A model generated the notes under the pieces. That model was given only the letters and a program-made list of their open reading frames with translations. It made no database searches and was not told the origin of the DNA. This document shows positions 27,563 through 34,962 of a stretch of 64,000 nt of DNA, in pieces. Position 1 is the first letter of the stretch; each line of letters opens with the position of its first letter. This DNA comes from DATLLN01 sp963809205. GTDB taxonomy: Bacteria; Actinomycetota; Thermoleophilia; Gaiellales; JAICJC01. The stretch lies in NCBI GenBank assembly GCA_963809205.1, contig CAWEIS010000025.1, positions 248,001 through 312,000 of the forward strand, read 5' to 3'. Both the position numbers and the translations under genes were made by a program.

Positions 27563-27918
27563 GCGCTCCGGTGGTCGAGATCGTCGGCCTCGAGGTGTTC
27601 GCCCACCACGGCGTCCATGCGCACGAGCGGCGCAACGGCCAGACCTTCCTGTTCGACGTCCGGCTGGAGTGCTCGAGCTCGGATGCGGAGCGGAGCGACG
27701 ACCTTGCGGACGCCGTCGACTACGGCGCCGTCGCCAACCGGGTCGTCGAGCTCGCCCGCGGTGGCCCCTACGACCTGCTGGAGCGACTGGCCGCCGTGAT
27801 CGCGGACGACCTGGTCGTCGGCTACCCGGTGGACGCCGTGACCGTGACCGTGCACAAGCCGCAGGCGCCGATTCCGCATCCGTTCGCCGACGTGACCGTG
27901 ACGGTCAGGCGTCCGTAA
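27559..27918 (+). CDS. folB: Dihydroneopterin aldolase
   Basis: A 119-residue FolB that splits dihydroneopterin to hydroxymethyldihydropterin and glycolaldehyde, one step before FolK. Family marks are GLEVFAHHGVHAHERRNGQ with the substrate-binding loop, FLFDVRLECSS, DLADAVDYGAVANRVVEL and the catalytic-lysine region VTVTVHKPQAPIPHPF. The GTG at 27559 overlaps the folP stop (GTGA). folK follows only after a response regulator and a membrane protein have intervened. Confidence 0.94.
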   Translation: MSAPVVEIVGLEVFAHHGVHAHERRNGQTFLFDVRLECSSSDAERSDDLADAVDYGAVANRVVELARGGPYDLLERLAAVIADDLVVGYPVDAVTVTVHKPQAPIPHPFADVTVTVRRP

Positions 27919-27956
27919 CCGGTCGATCGGCCATCCGCCAAAGGTCCTGGGGGTTC

Positions 27957-27974
27957 CCCACCCGGTTGGGTGGG
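27957..27974. promoter_or_regulatory. Inverted repeat in the response-regulator promoter
   Basis: CCCACCC-GGTT-GGGTGGG is a perfect 7-bp inverted repeat with a 4-nt centre, ending 2 nt before the TACAAC hexamer at 27977-27982. It overlaps the expected -35, so it could be an operator, for instance for autoregulation, or a folB terminator stem. Confidence 0.4.
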
Positions 27975-27988
27975 TGTACAACGGAGTA

Positions 27989-28651
27989 GTGGGCCAGCCG
28001 AGCGTCGTCGTCGTGGAGGATCATCCGCTGTTTCTGCGCGGGCTGGTCTCGCTCCTCGAGGGCGCGGGCCTTTCCGTCGTGGCAACCGCACGCGGGCTGC
28101 ACGACGGGCTCGAGGGATTCGAGACGCACCAACCCGACGGTGCGGTGATCGACCTCTACCTGGATGGCGGCAGCGGCGTCGACATGATCCGCCGGATCCG
28201 CGAGCGCCACGGCGACCGCCCCAAGCTGATCGTGCTGACCGTGTCGCGCGATCCGTCGGACATGCTGGCCGCGGTGCGCGCCGGCGCCGACGGCTACCTG
28301 ACCAAGGACCAGTCGCCCGACGGCCTGGCACGGGCGATCCGCGGTGCCTTCGACGGCGAGGCCGCGATCTCCCGGCAGATGGTCGCGCACCTGTTCCGCG
28401 ATGCGCGGGCGACGTCGCGCCCGGCGGCGGCCACGGCCAGCGCCCGCAGGCGCCTGACCCCGCGGCAGCTCGAGATCCTGCAGATGATCGCCTCCGGCGC
28501 CACCACCGCCGAGATCGCCGAGCGCCTGTACCTCTCACCGGAGACGGTGCGCTGGCACGTCAAGGCGATCCTGCGCAAGCTGGGCGCGCGCACGCGCGCC
28601 GAAGCCGCGGCGACCCTACGAGAGGTCGGCGCGGCTCCGGCGGCACGCTGA
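27989..28651 (+). CDS. LuxR/NarL-type response regulator
   Basis: A 220-residue two-component regulator: receiver domain from VVVVEDHPLF with the phosphoacceptor Asp in GAVIDLYLDGGSG, conserved Thr in IVLTVSRDPSD and Lys in YLTKDQSPDGL, then a LuxR helix-turn-helix RRLTPRQLEILQMIASGAT and TAEIAERLYLSPETVRWHVK. The start was set at GTG 27989 rather than 27974, because TACAAC lies 6 nt upstream and the receiver begins immediately. No histidine kinase is nearby, so it is an orphan. It is inserted between folB and folK. Confidence 0.9.
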   Translation: MGQPSVVVVEDHPLFLRGLVSLLEGAGLSVVATARGLHDGLEGFETHQPDGAVIDLYLDGGSGVDMIRRIRERHGDRPKLIVLTVSRDPSDMLAAVRAGADGYLTKDQSPDGLARAIRGAFDGEAAISRQMVAHLFRDARATSRPAAATASARRRLTPRQLEILQMIASGATTAEIAERLYLSPETVRWHVKAILRKLGARTRAEAAATLREVGAAPAAR

Positions 28652-28658
28652 TGTGCTG

Positions 28659-28979
28659 CTAGCGGTGTGTCCTGGCCAGCTCGGCCATGTTGCGCATCGC
28701 CCACAGCGACACGACGATGCCGTAGGTGATGATCGTGCAGGCCACCGCGAACGACGTGACCTGGGCGGCCGGGCCGTGGAGCAGGGCACCCACGGTCAGC
28801 AGCAGCGGGCGAAGCACCACGAAGGCGAGCAGGCCGCCGAGGCCGATGTGGATCGCGATCCGGCGCATCTCCCGCGGCCGGAGCCCGGGGTATCGGTTGT
28901 CCAACCATGCGGCCAGCAGCGCGGGGCACACCACCAGCACGACAGTCAGTTCCATGAGGGTCGACATGGCACCATCCAT
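28659..28979 (-). CDS. Small multipass membrane protein
   Basis: A 106-residue protein with three likely membrane helices, around ELTVVLVVCPALLAAWL, IGLGGLLAFVVLRPLLLTVG and FAVACTIITYGIVVSLWAM, and a basic C-terminus. Start at 28979 or at the ATG four codons downstream. No family recognised. It is transcribed opposite to folB and folK, which again shows that the folate cluster has been interrupted. Confidence 0.6.
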   Translation of the reverse strand: MDGAMSTLMELTVVLVVCPALLAAWLDNRYPGLRPREMRRIAIHIGLGGLLAFVVLRPLLLTVGALLHGPAAQVTSFAVACTIITYGIVVSLWAMRNMAELARTHR

Positions 28980-29060
28980 CCTTGCGAAGACTGACGGCGG
29001 CGCCGGGGTCTGACGCCGTCCGTGACCATCCCAGGATCACGCAATTGTGAGGAAATGTTA

Positions 29061-29570
29061 ATGGCCCGACCTGCAAAACCCCCCTCCCGGGTGACCCTTG
29101 CCTACGTCGGCCTGGGCGCGAACCTGGGCGACGCGCGCGCCACCCTGGCCGGAGCGGTCGAATCGCTGGCCGATCTGGGCGAGGTGCGGGCCGTCTCACC
29201 GCTGTACGAGACCGACCCCATCGGCCTGGAGGATCAGCCTCCCTTTCTGAACGCGGTGGCGGTGGTGGCGACGTCGCTGGATCCCCACGGGCTGCTGGCG
29301 GAGCTGCTGGCCATCGAGGCGCGGTTCGGACGCGAGCGGACGATCCGCTGGGGCCCGCGGACGCTCGACCTCGACCTGCTGGCAATGGACGGCGTGCAGC
29401 TCGACGAGCCGCAGCTGACGGTGCCGCATCCGCGGCTGGCCGAGCGCGAGTTCGCGCTGCGGCCGCTGGCCGACGTCGCCCCCGGCGTCCCGATCGGCGA
29501 GGCGACGGCCGGCGAGCTGCTGGCGGCGCTGGAGCCGCAGGGCGTGCGGCCGGCGGGCACACTGCGCTAG
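29061..29570 (+). CDS. folK: 2-amino-4-hydroxy-6-hydroxymethyldihydropteridine pyrophosphokinase
   Basis: A 169-residue HPPK that transfers pyrophosphate from ATP to hydroxymethyldihydropterin to make the FolP substrate. It has AYVGLGANLGDARATLAGA, SPLYETDPIGLEDQPPFLNA, RWGPRTLDLDLLAMDG with the metal-binding Asp pair, and VPHPRLAEREFALRPLADV. ATG 29061 was chosen because a GAGG site lies 10 nt upstream; an ATG two codons earlier is possible. It forms a folate set with folP and folB. Confidence 0.94.
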   Translation: MARPAKPPSRVTLAYVGLGANLGDARATLAGAVESLADLGEVRAVSPLYETDPIGLEDQPPFLNAVAVVATSLDPHGLLAELLAIEARFGRERTIRWGPRTLDLDLLAMDGVQLDEPQLTVPHPRLAEREFALRPLADVAPGVPIGEATAGELLAALEPQGVRPAGTLR

Positions 29571-29612
29571 CCGCTCAAGCAGCTCGTCCGCCGCGTCGAT
29601 AAGCGAGCAGAC

Positions 29613-30281
29613 GTGGCGGACATCACCACAGACACCGCAGCGCCCGCCTGGACCCCCTGGGCGCTGCACCTGCTCGGCTCGCGCGTGATCCCGAGCTTCG
29701 TCTTCACCCTGCTCGGCGTGCTCACGCTGCTGGCGGTCGGCCAGGACGAGTCGGTCGCGCAGATGCTGTTCCACGTCGCCAGCGCGGTGATGTGGGGGAT
29801 GTTCCTGGTGCTGGTCAACATCCGGCCGGCGCCGCTGCGCAGGGGCCGCGCGCCGATCGGCGTGATCGCCGCGCTCTCCGCCCAGTTCGCGTTCATCGCC
29901 GTCGGGGCGCTCGCCACCGACAGCGCCGGCGGGTCGCGCGTCTGGATCGCCGACATCCTGCTGCTCGGCGGGCTGGGCTTCTCGATCGTGTCCGTGCTGG
30001 CGCTCGGCCGGTGCTTCGGCGTGCTGCCGGACGTCCGCGGGCTGGTCACGCGCGGGCCGTACCGCATCGTCCGCCATCCGCTGTACCTGGGCGAGCTGGT
30101 GTCCGCGCTGGGCCTGGTGATCGGCGCCTCGCGGCCGGGGCTGGCCGGCGCCGCGTGGGTCGCCTGCCTCGCCGTCCAGGTGGTGCGTACCCGCTACGAG
30201 GAGGCCGGGCTGCGGGCGGAGTTCCCCGAGTACGACGAGTACGCGGAGCACACGCGCCGGCTGATTCCCGGCGTGGTGTAA
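29613..30281 (+). CDS. Isoprenylcysteine carboxyl methyltransferase (ICMT/PEMT) family protein
   Basis: A 222-residue integral membrane methyltransferase with five or so hydrophobic segments. The SAM-binding C-terminal motif is clear: GLVTRGPYRIVRHPLYLGEL followed by RYEEAGLRAEFPEYDEYAEH. Bacterial members methylate phospholipids or small isoprenoid thiols; the substrate is unknown. The GTG start lies about 40 nt after folK. The TAA stop (30279-30281) forms the first bases of the TAATCT hexamer of the next gene. Confidence 0.83.
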   Translation: MADITTDTAAPAWTPWALHLLGSRVIPSFVFTLLGVLTLLAVGQDESVAQMLFHVASAVMWGMFLVLVNIRPAPLRRGRAPIGVIAALSAQFAFIAVGALATDSAGGSRVWIADILLLGGLGFSIVSVLALGRCFGVLPDVRGLVTRGPYRIVRHPLYLGELVSALGLVIGASRPGLAGAAWVACLAVQVVRTRYEEAGLRAEFPEYDEYAEHTRRLIPGVV

Positions 30282-30292
30282 TCTCGGCGTCC

Positions 30293-30916
30293 TTGCTGAC
30301 GCTCTGCGACCACCCGATCTCGTCGAACGCGCTGAAGGTCAGGTTCCTGCTCGCCGAGCTGGGCCTGGAGTACGAGCGGCGCACGATCCCCATCACGCGG
30401 CCGCGGCCGGCCGAGTACGTGGCGCTCAACCCGCTGGCCGGCATCCCGACGCTGATCGACGGCGACCTCGTGCTGACGGAGTCCAACGCGATCCTCCGCT
30501 ACCTCGCCAACCGGTACGGCGGCGAGGAGCTCTATCCCGCCGACCCCGTCGCGCGGGCGCCGATCGACGAGCTGCTCGATCGCTACGCGCTGACATTCCG
30601 CCCGGCGTTCTTCTCGATCGAGGTGCTGGCGCTGGGATTTACGCCGCAGGGCGGCTTCGGCTCCGCGCCGGCCGACCCGGAGGCGGCCGCGGCCCGGGCG
30701 CAGGAGGTCGCCGGGACGCTTCGCACCTTCGATGCGCTGATCGATTCCGGCGGGTACGCGCTCGGCCCGTTCACGATCGGGGACTGTGCCGCGGCGCCGG
30801 TGCTCTACCGGACGACCCACACCGGCATGGATCTCTCGCCCTACCCAAACCTGCTCCGCTGGCGGGAGACCGTGTGCGCCCGCCCGGCGTTCGCTCAGGC
30901 CGTGCCGGTTCAGTAG
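30293..30916 (+). CDS. Glutathione S-transferase-like protein, TTG start
   Basis: A 207-residue GST fold: thioredoxin-like N-domain LTLCDHPISSNALKVRFLLA, NPLAGIPTLIDGDLVLTESN with the conserved cis-Pro and Glu-Ser, and a helical C-domain with the N-capping motif FTIGDCAAAPVLY. Actinobacteria usually lack glutathione, so it may use another thiol or act non-catalytically. TTG 30293 was chosen because homology starts there and TAATCT lies 8 nt upstream; no other in-frame start fits. The mRNA is probably leaderless. Confidence 0.84.
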   Translation: MLTLCDHPISSNALKVRFLLAELGLEYERRTIPITRPRPAEYVALNPLAGIPTLIDGDLVLTESNAILRYLANRYGGEELYPADPVARAPIDELLDRYALTFRPAFFSIEVLALGFTPQGGFGSAPADPEAAAARAQEVAGTLRTFDALIDSGGYALGPFTIGDCAAAPVLYRTTHTGMDLSPYPNLLRWRETVCARPAFAQAVPVQ

Positions 30917-30961
30917 CCCGGGCCGTGGACTGACGGACCGACCGGGCGTAGACTTCGACTC

Positions 30962-31303
30962 ATGTCCAACATCGATGATCTCGAGGAATACGACGCAGAG
31001 CTCGAGCTCCGGCTGAAGCGCGAGTACGCGACGGTGTTCGGCCTCTTCCGCTACTGCGTGTTGACGGCAGAGGCGACATATCTGTGCAACCGGCTGCAGA
31101 TCGAGCACGCCCACCAGGCCTCGTATCCGCTGGTGCACCTCACGATGGAGGACGTCTGGGTGTGGGACAAGAACCGGCCGAGCCGGATCATTCCCCGCAC
31201 CGAGGTGCACACGACTCAGGACGTGACCGTCGAGGAGCTGAAGACCGAGAGCGGCGTCGACACGACGCTGCCGATCGGGTTCGAGCTCGGCAGCGACGAG
31301 TAG
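30962..31303 (+). CDS. DUF2469 family protein
   Basis: A 113-residue protein matching the actinobacterial DUF2469 family: MSNIDDLEEYDAELELRLKR at the start and EDVWVWDKNRPSRIIPRTEV plus TQDVTVEEL near the end. The function is unknown; the family is typical of Actinobacteria and supports the taxonomic reading. TGGACT-N17-TAGACT (30926-30954) is a good promoter with the ATG 7 nt after the -10, so the message is leaderless. coaX follows 15 nt later, probably in the same unit. Confidence 0.82.
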   Translation: MSNIDDLEEYDAELELRLKREYATVFGLFRYCVLTAEATYLCNRLQIEHAHQASYPLVHLTMEDVWVWDKNRPSRIIPRTEVHTTQDVTVEELKTESGVDTTLPIGFELGSDE

Positions 31304-31318
31304 TCGTCCTCCGGCCAC

Positions 31319-32086
31319 ATGCTCCTCGCGCTGGACGTCGGCAACACGCAGACGGTCGTCGGGCTCTACGACGGCGAGTTGCTGCGCGACCACTGGCGCA
31401 CGACCAGCGTCCGCTCGCGCACCGCTGACGAGCTGGCGGTCGAGCTGTCCGGCCTGCTGGCGATCCGCGGTCGCTCGTTCGAGGACATCTCGGCGACGGT
31501 CGCCTCGTCTGGTGTCCCCCAGATCACGGTGGCCCTCGCCGAGATGGCGCGGGCGCACCTCGGCCACGAAGCCCTGATCGTCGGCCCCGGCGTGCGCACG
31601 GGGCTGCCGCTGATGGTCGACAGCCCCCACGAGGTCGGGCCAGACCGGGTGGCGAACTGCGTCGCCGCGCTGGCGCTGCGCCCCGGGCCGCTGGTCGTCG
31701 TCGACTTCGGCACCGCCATCAACTTCGACGCCGTCTCGGCCGCCGGCGAGTTCATCGGCGGCGCGATCGCGCCCGGGCTCGAGGTCGCGGTGAACGCCCT
31801 CGGCGCGCGAGCCGCTCGGCTGTTCGGGATCGAGCTGGCGGCGCCGCGGACGGCGATCGGCAAGAACACCGCCGAGAACATGCAGTCGGGTGCGGTGTTC
31901 GGCTTCGCCGGGCTGGTCGACGGGCTCGTGCGAAGGTTCGCCGTCGAGCTGGGCGGCGACATCGGCGTGATCGCGACGGGAGGGCTGGCGGGCCTGGTCG
32001 TGCCGCACTGCGAGACGGTCGACGACGTCGAGCCGTGGCTCACGCTGGACGGTCTACGGCTGATCTGGAGCCGCAACCAGCAGTAG
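31319..32086 (+). CDS. coaX: Type III pantothenate kinase
   Basis: A 255-residue CoaX, the first enzyme of coenzyme A synthesis from pantothenate. The ASKHA-fold motifs are present: LLALDVGNTQTVVGLYDGE with the phosphate-binding Asp, VGPDRVANCVAALAL with the catalytic Asp, VVVDFGTAINFDAVSAAGEF and GGAIAPGLEVAVNAL, plus GKNTAENMQSGAVFGF. The enzyme needs a monovalent cation and is not feedback-inhibited. No panC, panD or nadB is adjacent. Family B repeat units start 13 bp after the stop. Confidence 0.93.
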   Translation: MLLALDVGNTQTVVGLYDGELLRDHWRTTSVRSRTADELAVELSGLLAIRGRSFEDISATVASSGVPQITVALAEMARAHLGHEALIVGPGVRTGLPLMVDSPHEVGPDRVANCVAALALRPGPLVVVDFGTAINFDAVSAAGEFIGGAIAPGLEVAVNALGARAARLFGIELAAPRTAIGKNTAENMQSGAVFGFAGLVDGLVRRFAVELGGDIGVIATGGLAGLVVPHCETVDDVEPWLTLDGLRLIWSRNQQ

Positions 32087-32098
32087 GCAGGATGCGTG

Positions 32099-32145
32099 GT
32101 GCCGGGCACAGTGCCCGGCACGGTGCCGGGCACAGTGCCAGGGCC
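32099..32145. repeat. Array of four GTGCCNGGCAC units, 12-bp period
   Basis: Units start at 32099, 32111, 32123 and 32135: GTGCCGGGCAC, GTGCCCGGCAC, GTGCCGGGCAC and GTGCCAGGGCC. The first three are near-perfect 11-bp palindromes separated by one base, so adjacent units can pair into longer stems. It lies in the 276-bp gap between coaX and the hpaB operon, where only this array and the short leader ORF were recognised. A related array is at 49525-49608. Confidence 0.8.
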
Positions 32146-32330
32146 GACGGCGGGCGTTGCGAAGCCGTCACGGGTTTGGCACAGGCCGGCACGGGTTGTG
32201 ACGGGTTCGCCGTTGACGCCGCCGCTCGGCCGAGGCATCGGGCGGCGCGGGTCTTGCGTTGGCTGGACCTATGCAGAGGCGAGGGCAAATCTCTTTGCGG
32301 GATGCAGCGGCGCGGCCCATACTGTCCGGC

Positions 32331-32366
32331 ATGAATCGTGAAGCGCTCATGGAGGTCGCCGCATGA
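32331..32366 (+). CDS. Possible 11-residue leader peptide upstream of hpaB
   Basis: ATG 32331 to TGA 32366 encodes MNREALMEVAA. TACTGT at 32320-32325 ends 5 nt before the ATG, the usual leaderless spacing of this window. The TGA overlaps the hpaB ATG (ATGA), and a GGAGG inside the leader (32350-32354) is well spaced for hpaB. It would therefore couple hpaB translation to a leaderless start. It may instead just be 5' leader sequence carrying the ribosome site. Confidence 0.4.
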   Translation: MNREALMEVAA

Positions 32367-33826
32367 TCCGCACCGGGGACGAGTACCGCGACTCGATCCG
32401 CGACGGCCGCGACGTCTGGATCGACGGCGAGCGGGTCAAGGACGTCACCGAGCATCCGATGTTCAAGCCACTGGTCGACGCCCGCGCCCGCATCTACGAC
32501 ATGGCGCACGACGACGCGACGCGCGACGTCATGTCGTACGTCGACCCTGACACCGGCGAGCGCAACGCCATCGGTCTGCGCCTCCCGCACACGCGCGAGG
32601 ACTGGCACGACAAGCGCCGGGCGGTCGACGCCGTGATGGACGACCTGCGGGGCGTCGTGATCCGGGTCGGCGACGAGACCGTCGGCGAGATGTGGTCGCT
32701 GTACGACGGCCAGGACGTCCTCAACGAGGTCGACCCGCAGTTCTCGGAGAACATCACCCGCCACATCCACCGCGTGCTGCACGCCGACCCGTTCCACGTG
32801 TCCGCCAACACGGATCCCAAGGGCGATCGCTCGAAGCGTCCCCAGGATCAGGACCCGGACATGCTTCTGCACCTCGTTCGCGAGACCGACAACGGCATCG
32901 TCGTGCGCGGCGCGAAGTACGAGACGGCGGCGGCCTACGCGAACCAGGCGTTCGTGAAGCCGACCATTGCCAACTGGGGCGACAGCGAGCTGTCCGACTA
33001 CGCGCTGGGCTTCATCGTCGACATGGGCTCGCCGGGGATCAAGCACATCTGCCGCACCGGGTTCGCCGGCCGGCGGCCGGCCGAGGACTACCCGCTGGCC
33101 AGCCGCTTCGACGAGGTCGACACGCTGGTCGTGTTCGACGACGTCGAGGTGCCCTGGGAGAACGTGCTGTTCTACCGCCACACCCGCGCCGCCACATTCA
33201 TCCGGGCGACGCTGCACCGCTACAGCGCGTTCGCCTTCGTCCAGCGGATCGAGCGGGTCGCCGACATGCTGATCGGCGCCGCGCTGTTCAACGTCCGCCA
33301 GACCGGCCTCGAGCGGCAGCAGGCGGTGCAGGAGAAGCTGGCGACGCTGGCCTGCTACCGGGAAGGGATCAACGCGCACCTGACGGCGGCGATCGCCGAG
33401 GCGCAGGAGTCGCCCGGCGGCCTGCTGATGCCGAACCAGTCGCTGCTCTACACGGGCCGCGTGCTGGCCTGCTCCCAGCTGCCGGCGATGATGCACATCG
33501 CCCGCGAGCTGATCGGCGGCCAGATCTGCGTGACGCCGGACAGCGCGACGTTCGCGAACCCGGAGACGGCGCCGTGGATGGAGAAGTTCTATTCGATCAA
33601 CGAACGGTGGCAGTGGGACGACCGGCGCCGGCTGCTGGTGTTCGCCCGCGACCTGCTGAACTCCGACTACGCCGGGCACCGGCTGACCTTCCAGCTGTTC
33701 GCGCAGTCGCCGCCGTTCGCGCACCTGGGCGCCGTCTACCGCAACTTCGACTTCGACCGCTCGCTGGAGATCGTCCAGGCGTCGGCCGGCCTCTCCGACC
33801 GCGTGCTCGCCGGGACGCCGGCATGA
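32363..33826 (+). CDS. hpaB: 4-hydroxyphenylacetate 3-monooxygenase oxygenase-type flavoprotein
   Basis: A 487-residue HpaB/HpaH family FADH2-dependent monooxygenase that hydroxylates phenols ortho to the hydroxyl. Family features: MIRTGDEYRDSIRDGRDVWI at the start, acyl-CoA-dehydrogenase-like core with FDDVEVPWENVLFY, ARELIGGQICVTPDSATF and YYGHRL-type end LLNSDYAGHRLTFQLFAQSP. The reductase HpaC is not in the window, so FADH2 must come from another flavin reductase. It leads an operon with ridA, DUF1028 and a copper amine oxidase, which suggests aromatic amine or phenol breakdown. Confidence 0.87.
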   Translation: MIRTGDEYRDSIRDGRDVWIDGERVKDVTEHPMFKPLVDARARIYDMAHDDATRDVMSYVDPDTGERNAIGLRLPHTREDWHDKRRAVDAVMDDLRGVVIRVGDETVGEMWSLYDGQDVLNEVDPQFSENITRHIHRVLHADPFHVSANTDPKGDRSKRPQDQDPDMLLHLVRETDNGIVVRGAKYETAAAYANQAFVKPTIANWGDSELSDYALGFIVDMGSPGIKHICRTGFAGRRPAEDYPLASRFDEVDTLVVFDDVEVPWENVLFYRHTRAATFIRATLHRYSAFAFVQRIERVADMLIGAALFNVRQTGLERQQAVQEKLATLACYREGINAHLTAAIAEAQESPGGLLMPNQSLLYTGRVLACSQLPAMMHIARELIGGQICVTPDSATFANPETAPWMEKFYSINERWQWDDRRRLLVFARDLLNSDYAGHRLTFQLFAQSPPFAHLGAVYRNFDFDRSLEIVQASAGLSDRVLAGTPA

Positions 33827-34242
33827 CTCACCGCCGCATCCGGCCCTTCAACACCCGCGAGACCTACCCCGAGCAGAACCTCGACAACGACCTCTGCCAG
33901 GCCGTCGTCGCCGGCAACACGGTGTATCTGCGTGGTCAGATCGGCCAGGACCTGGACACCCGGGAGTCGGTCGGCATCGGCGACGTCGAGGCGCAGGCCG
34001 AGAAAGCGATGGCCAACATCGCGATGCTGCTCGAGGAGGCCGGCGCGAAGCTCGAGGACATCGTCAAGATCGTCGTCTACCTGACCGACATCCGCTACCG
34101 GGAGCCCGTGTACCGGGTGATGGGCCGCTGGCTGAAGGGCGTGTTCCCGGTCTCGACGGGCCTGGTGGTGACCGCGCTCGCGCGACCCGAGTGGGTCGTC
34201 GAGATCGACGCGACCGCGGTGATCCCGGAGGACCGCCGGTGA
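33823..34242 (+). CDS. ridA: RidA/YjgF family enamine/imine deaminase
   Basis: A 139-residue RidA-superfamily protein, trimeric, which hydrolyses reactive enamines and imines. Motifs include AVVAGNTVYLRGQIGQDL, QAEKAMANIAMLLEEAGAKL, IVKIVVYLTDIRYREPVYRV and the end VVTALARPEWVVEIDATAVI. The usual catalytic Arg of RidA in the block before the C-terminal strand seems replaced (ALARPEW is the nearest Arg), so it may be a Rid1-7-type subgroup. ATG 33823 overlaps the hpaB stop and the TGA overlaps the next gene. Confidence 0.88.
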   Translation: MTHRRIRPFNTRETYPEQNLDNDLCQAVVAGNTVYLRGQIGQDLDTRESVGIGDVEAQAEKAMANIAMLLEEAGAKLEDIVKIVVYLTDIRYREPVYRVMGRWLKGVFPVSTGLVVTALARPEWVVEIDATAVIPEDRR

Positions 34243-34907
34243 CGTTCTCGCTGGTCGGCCGCTGCGAACGCACGCGCATGCTGGGCATCGCCGTGTCGTC
34301 CTCCAGCCCGGCGGTGGCCGCCCGCTGCGCGCACGTCCGGCCGGGCGTCGGCGCGGTCGCCAGCCAGAACGTGACCGATCCGCGGCTGGGCCCGCGGATC
34401 CTCGACGGGCTCGCCGCGGGGAGCGATCCGGCGGCCGTGATCGCGTCCCTGGAGGAGGAACGGGGGATCGAGTGGCGGCAGCTGACAGCGGTCGGCGCCG
34501 ACGGGCGCACGGCGGCCCGCTCGGGCGCCCGCACGCTCGGCCGCCACGGCGCCGCCGAGGGACGCGACTGCGTCGGCGCCGGGAACCTGCTGGCCTCGGA
34601 CGATGTGCCGGCGGCCATGGTTGATGCCTTCCAGCACGATCCGGCGGCGCACCTGGCGGACCGGCTGCTCCGCGGCCTGGCGGCGGGTCTGGCCGCCGGC
34701 GGGGAGGAGGGGCCGGTGCGCTCGGCCGGCGTCGTCGTCTGCGGCGCCGCGGCATGGCCGAGCACCGATCTGCGGGTCGACTGGCACGACAGCCCGATCG
34801 AGGAGCTGGCCGCCGTATGGCAGGTCTGGGCGCCGCAGGAGGACGACTACGTGACGCGGGCGCTCGACCCGGATTCGGCGCCGGGCTTCGGCGTCCCCGG
34901 CGAGTGA
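34239..34907 (+). CDS. DUF1028 Ntn-hydrolase-like protein
   Basis: A 222-residue DUF1028 protein with the N-terminal TFSLVGRCERTRMLGIAVSS characteristic of the family, then VASQNVTDPRLGPRILDGLA and CVGAGNLLASDDVPAAMVDA. The family has an Ntn-hydrolase fold with a possible Thr or Ser nucleophile near the N-terminus and is often encoded beside RidA proteins in amine catabolic clusters, as here. The reaction is unknown. The GTG at 34239 overlaps the ridA stop (GTGA). Confidence 0.85.
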   Translation: MTFSLVGRCERTRMLGIAVSSSSPAVAARCAHVRPGVGAVASQNVTDPRLGPRILDGLAAGSDPAAVIASLEEERGIEWRQLTAVGADGRTAARSGARTLGRHGAAEGRDCVGAGNLLASDDVPAAMVDAFQHDPAAHLADRLLRGLAAGLAAGGEEGPVRSAGVVVCGAAAWPSTDLRVDWHDSPIEELAAVWQVWAPQEDDYVTRALDPDSAPGFGVPGE

Positions 34908-34962
34908 GGTTCACGCTGCAACAATCCGCCTTCCGACACCCGACGACCCGAGGAGCCCGCAG

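Noticed and set aside
32099..32145. CRISPR array from short repeats after coaX
   Set aside because: Units are 11 bp with one-base gaps, so there is no spacer; no cas genes are in the window.
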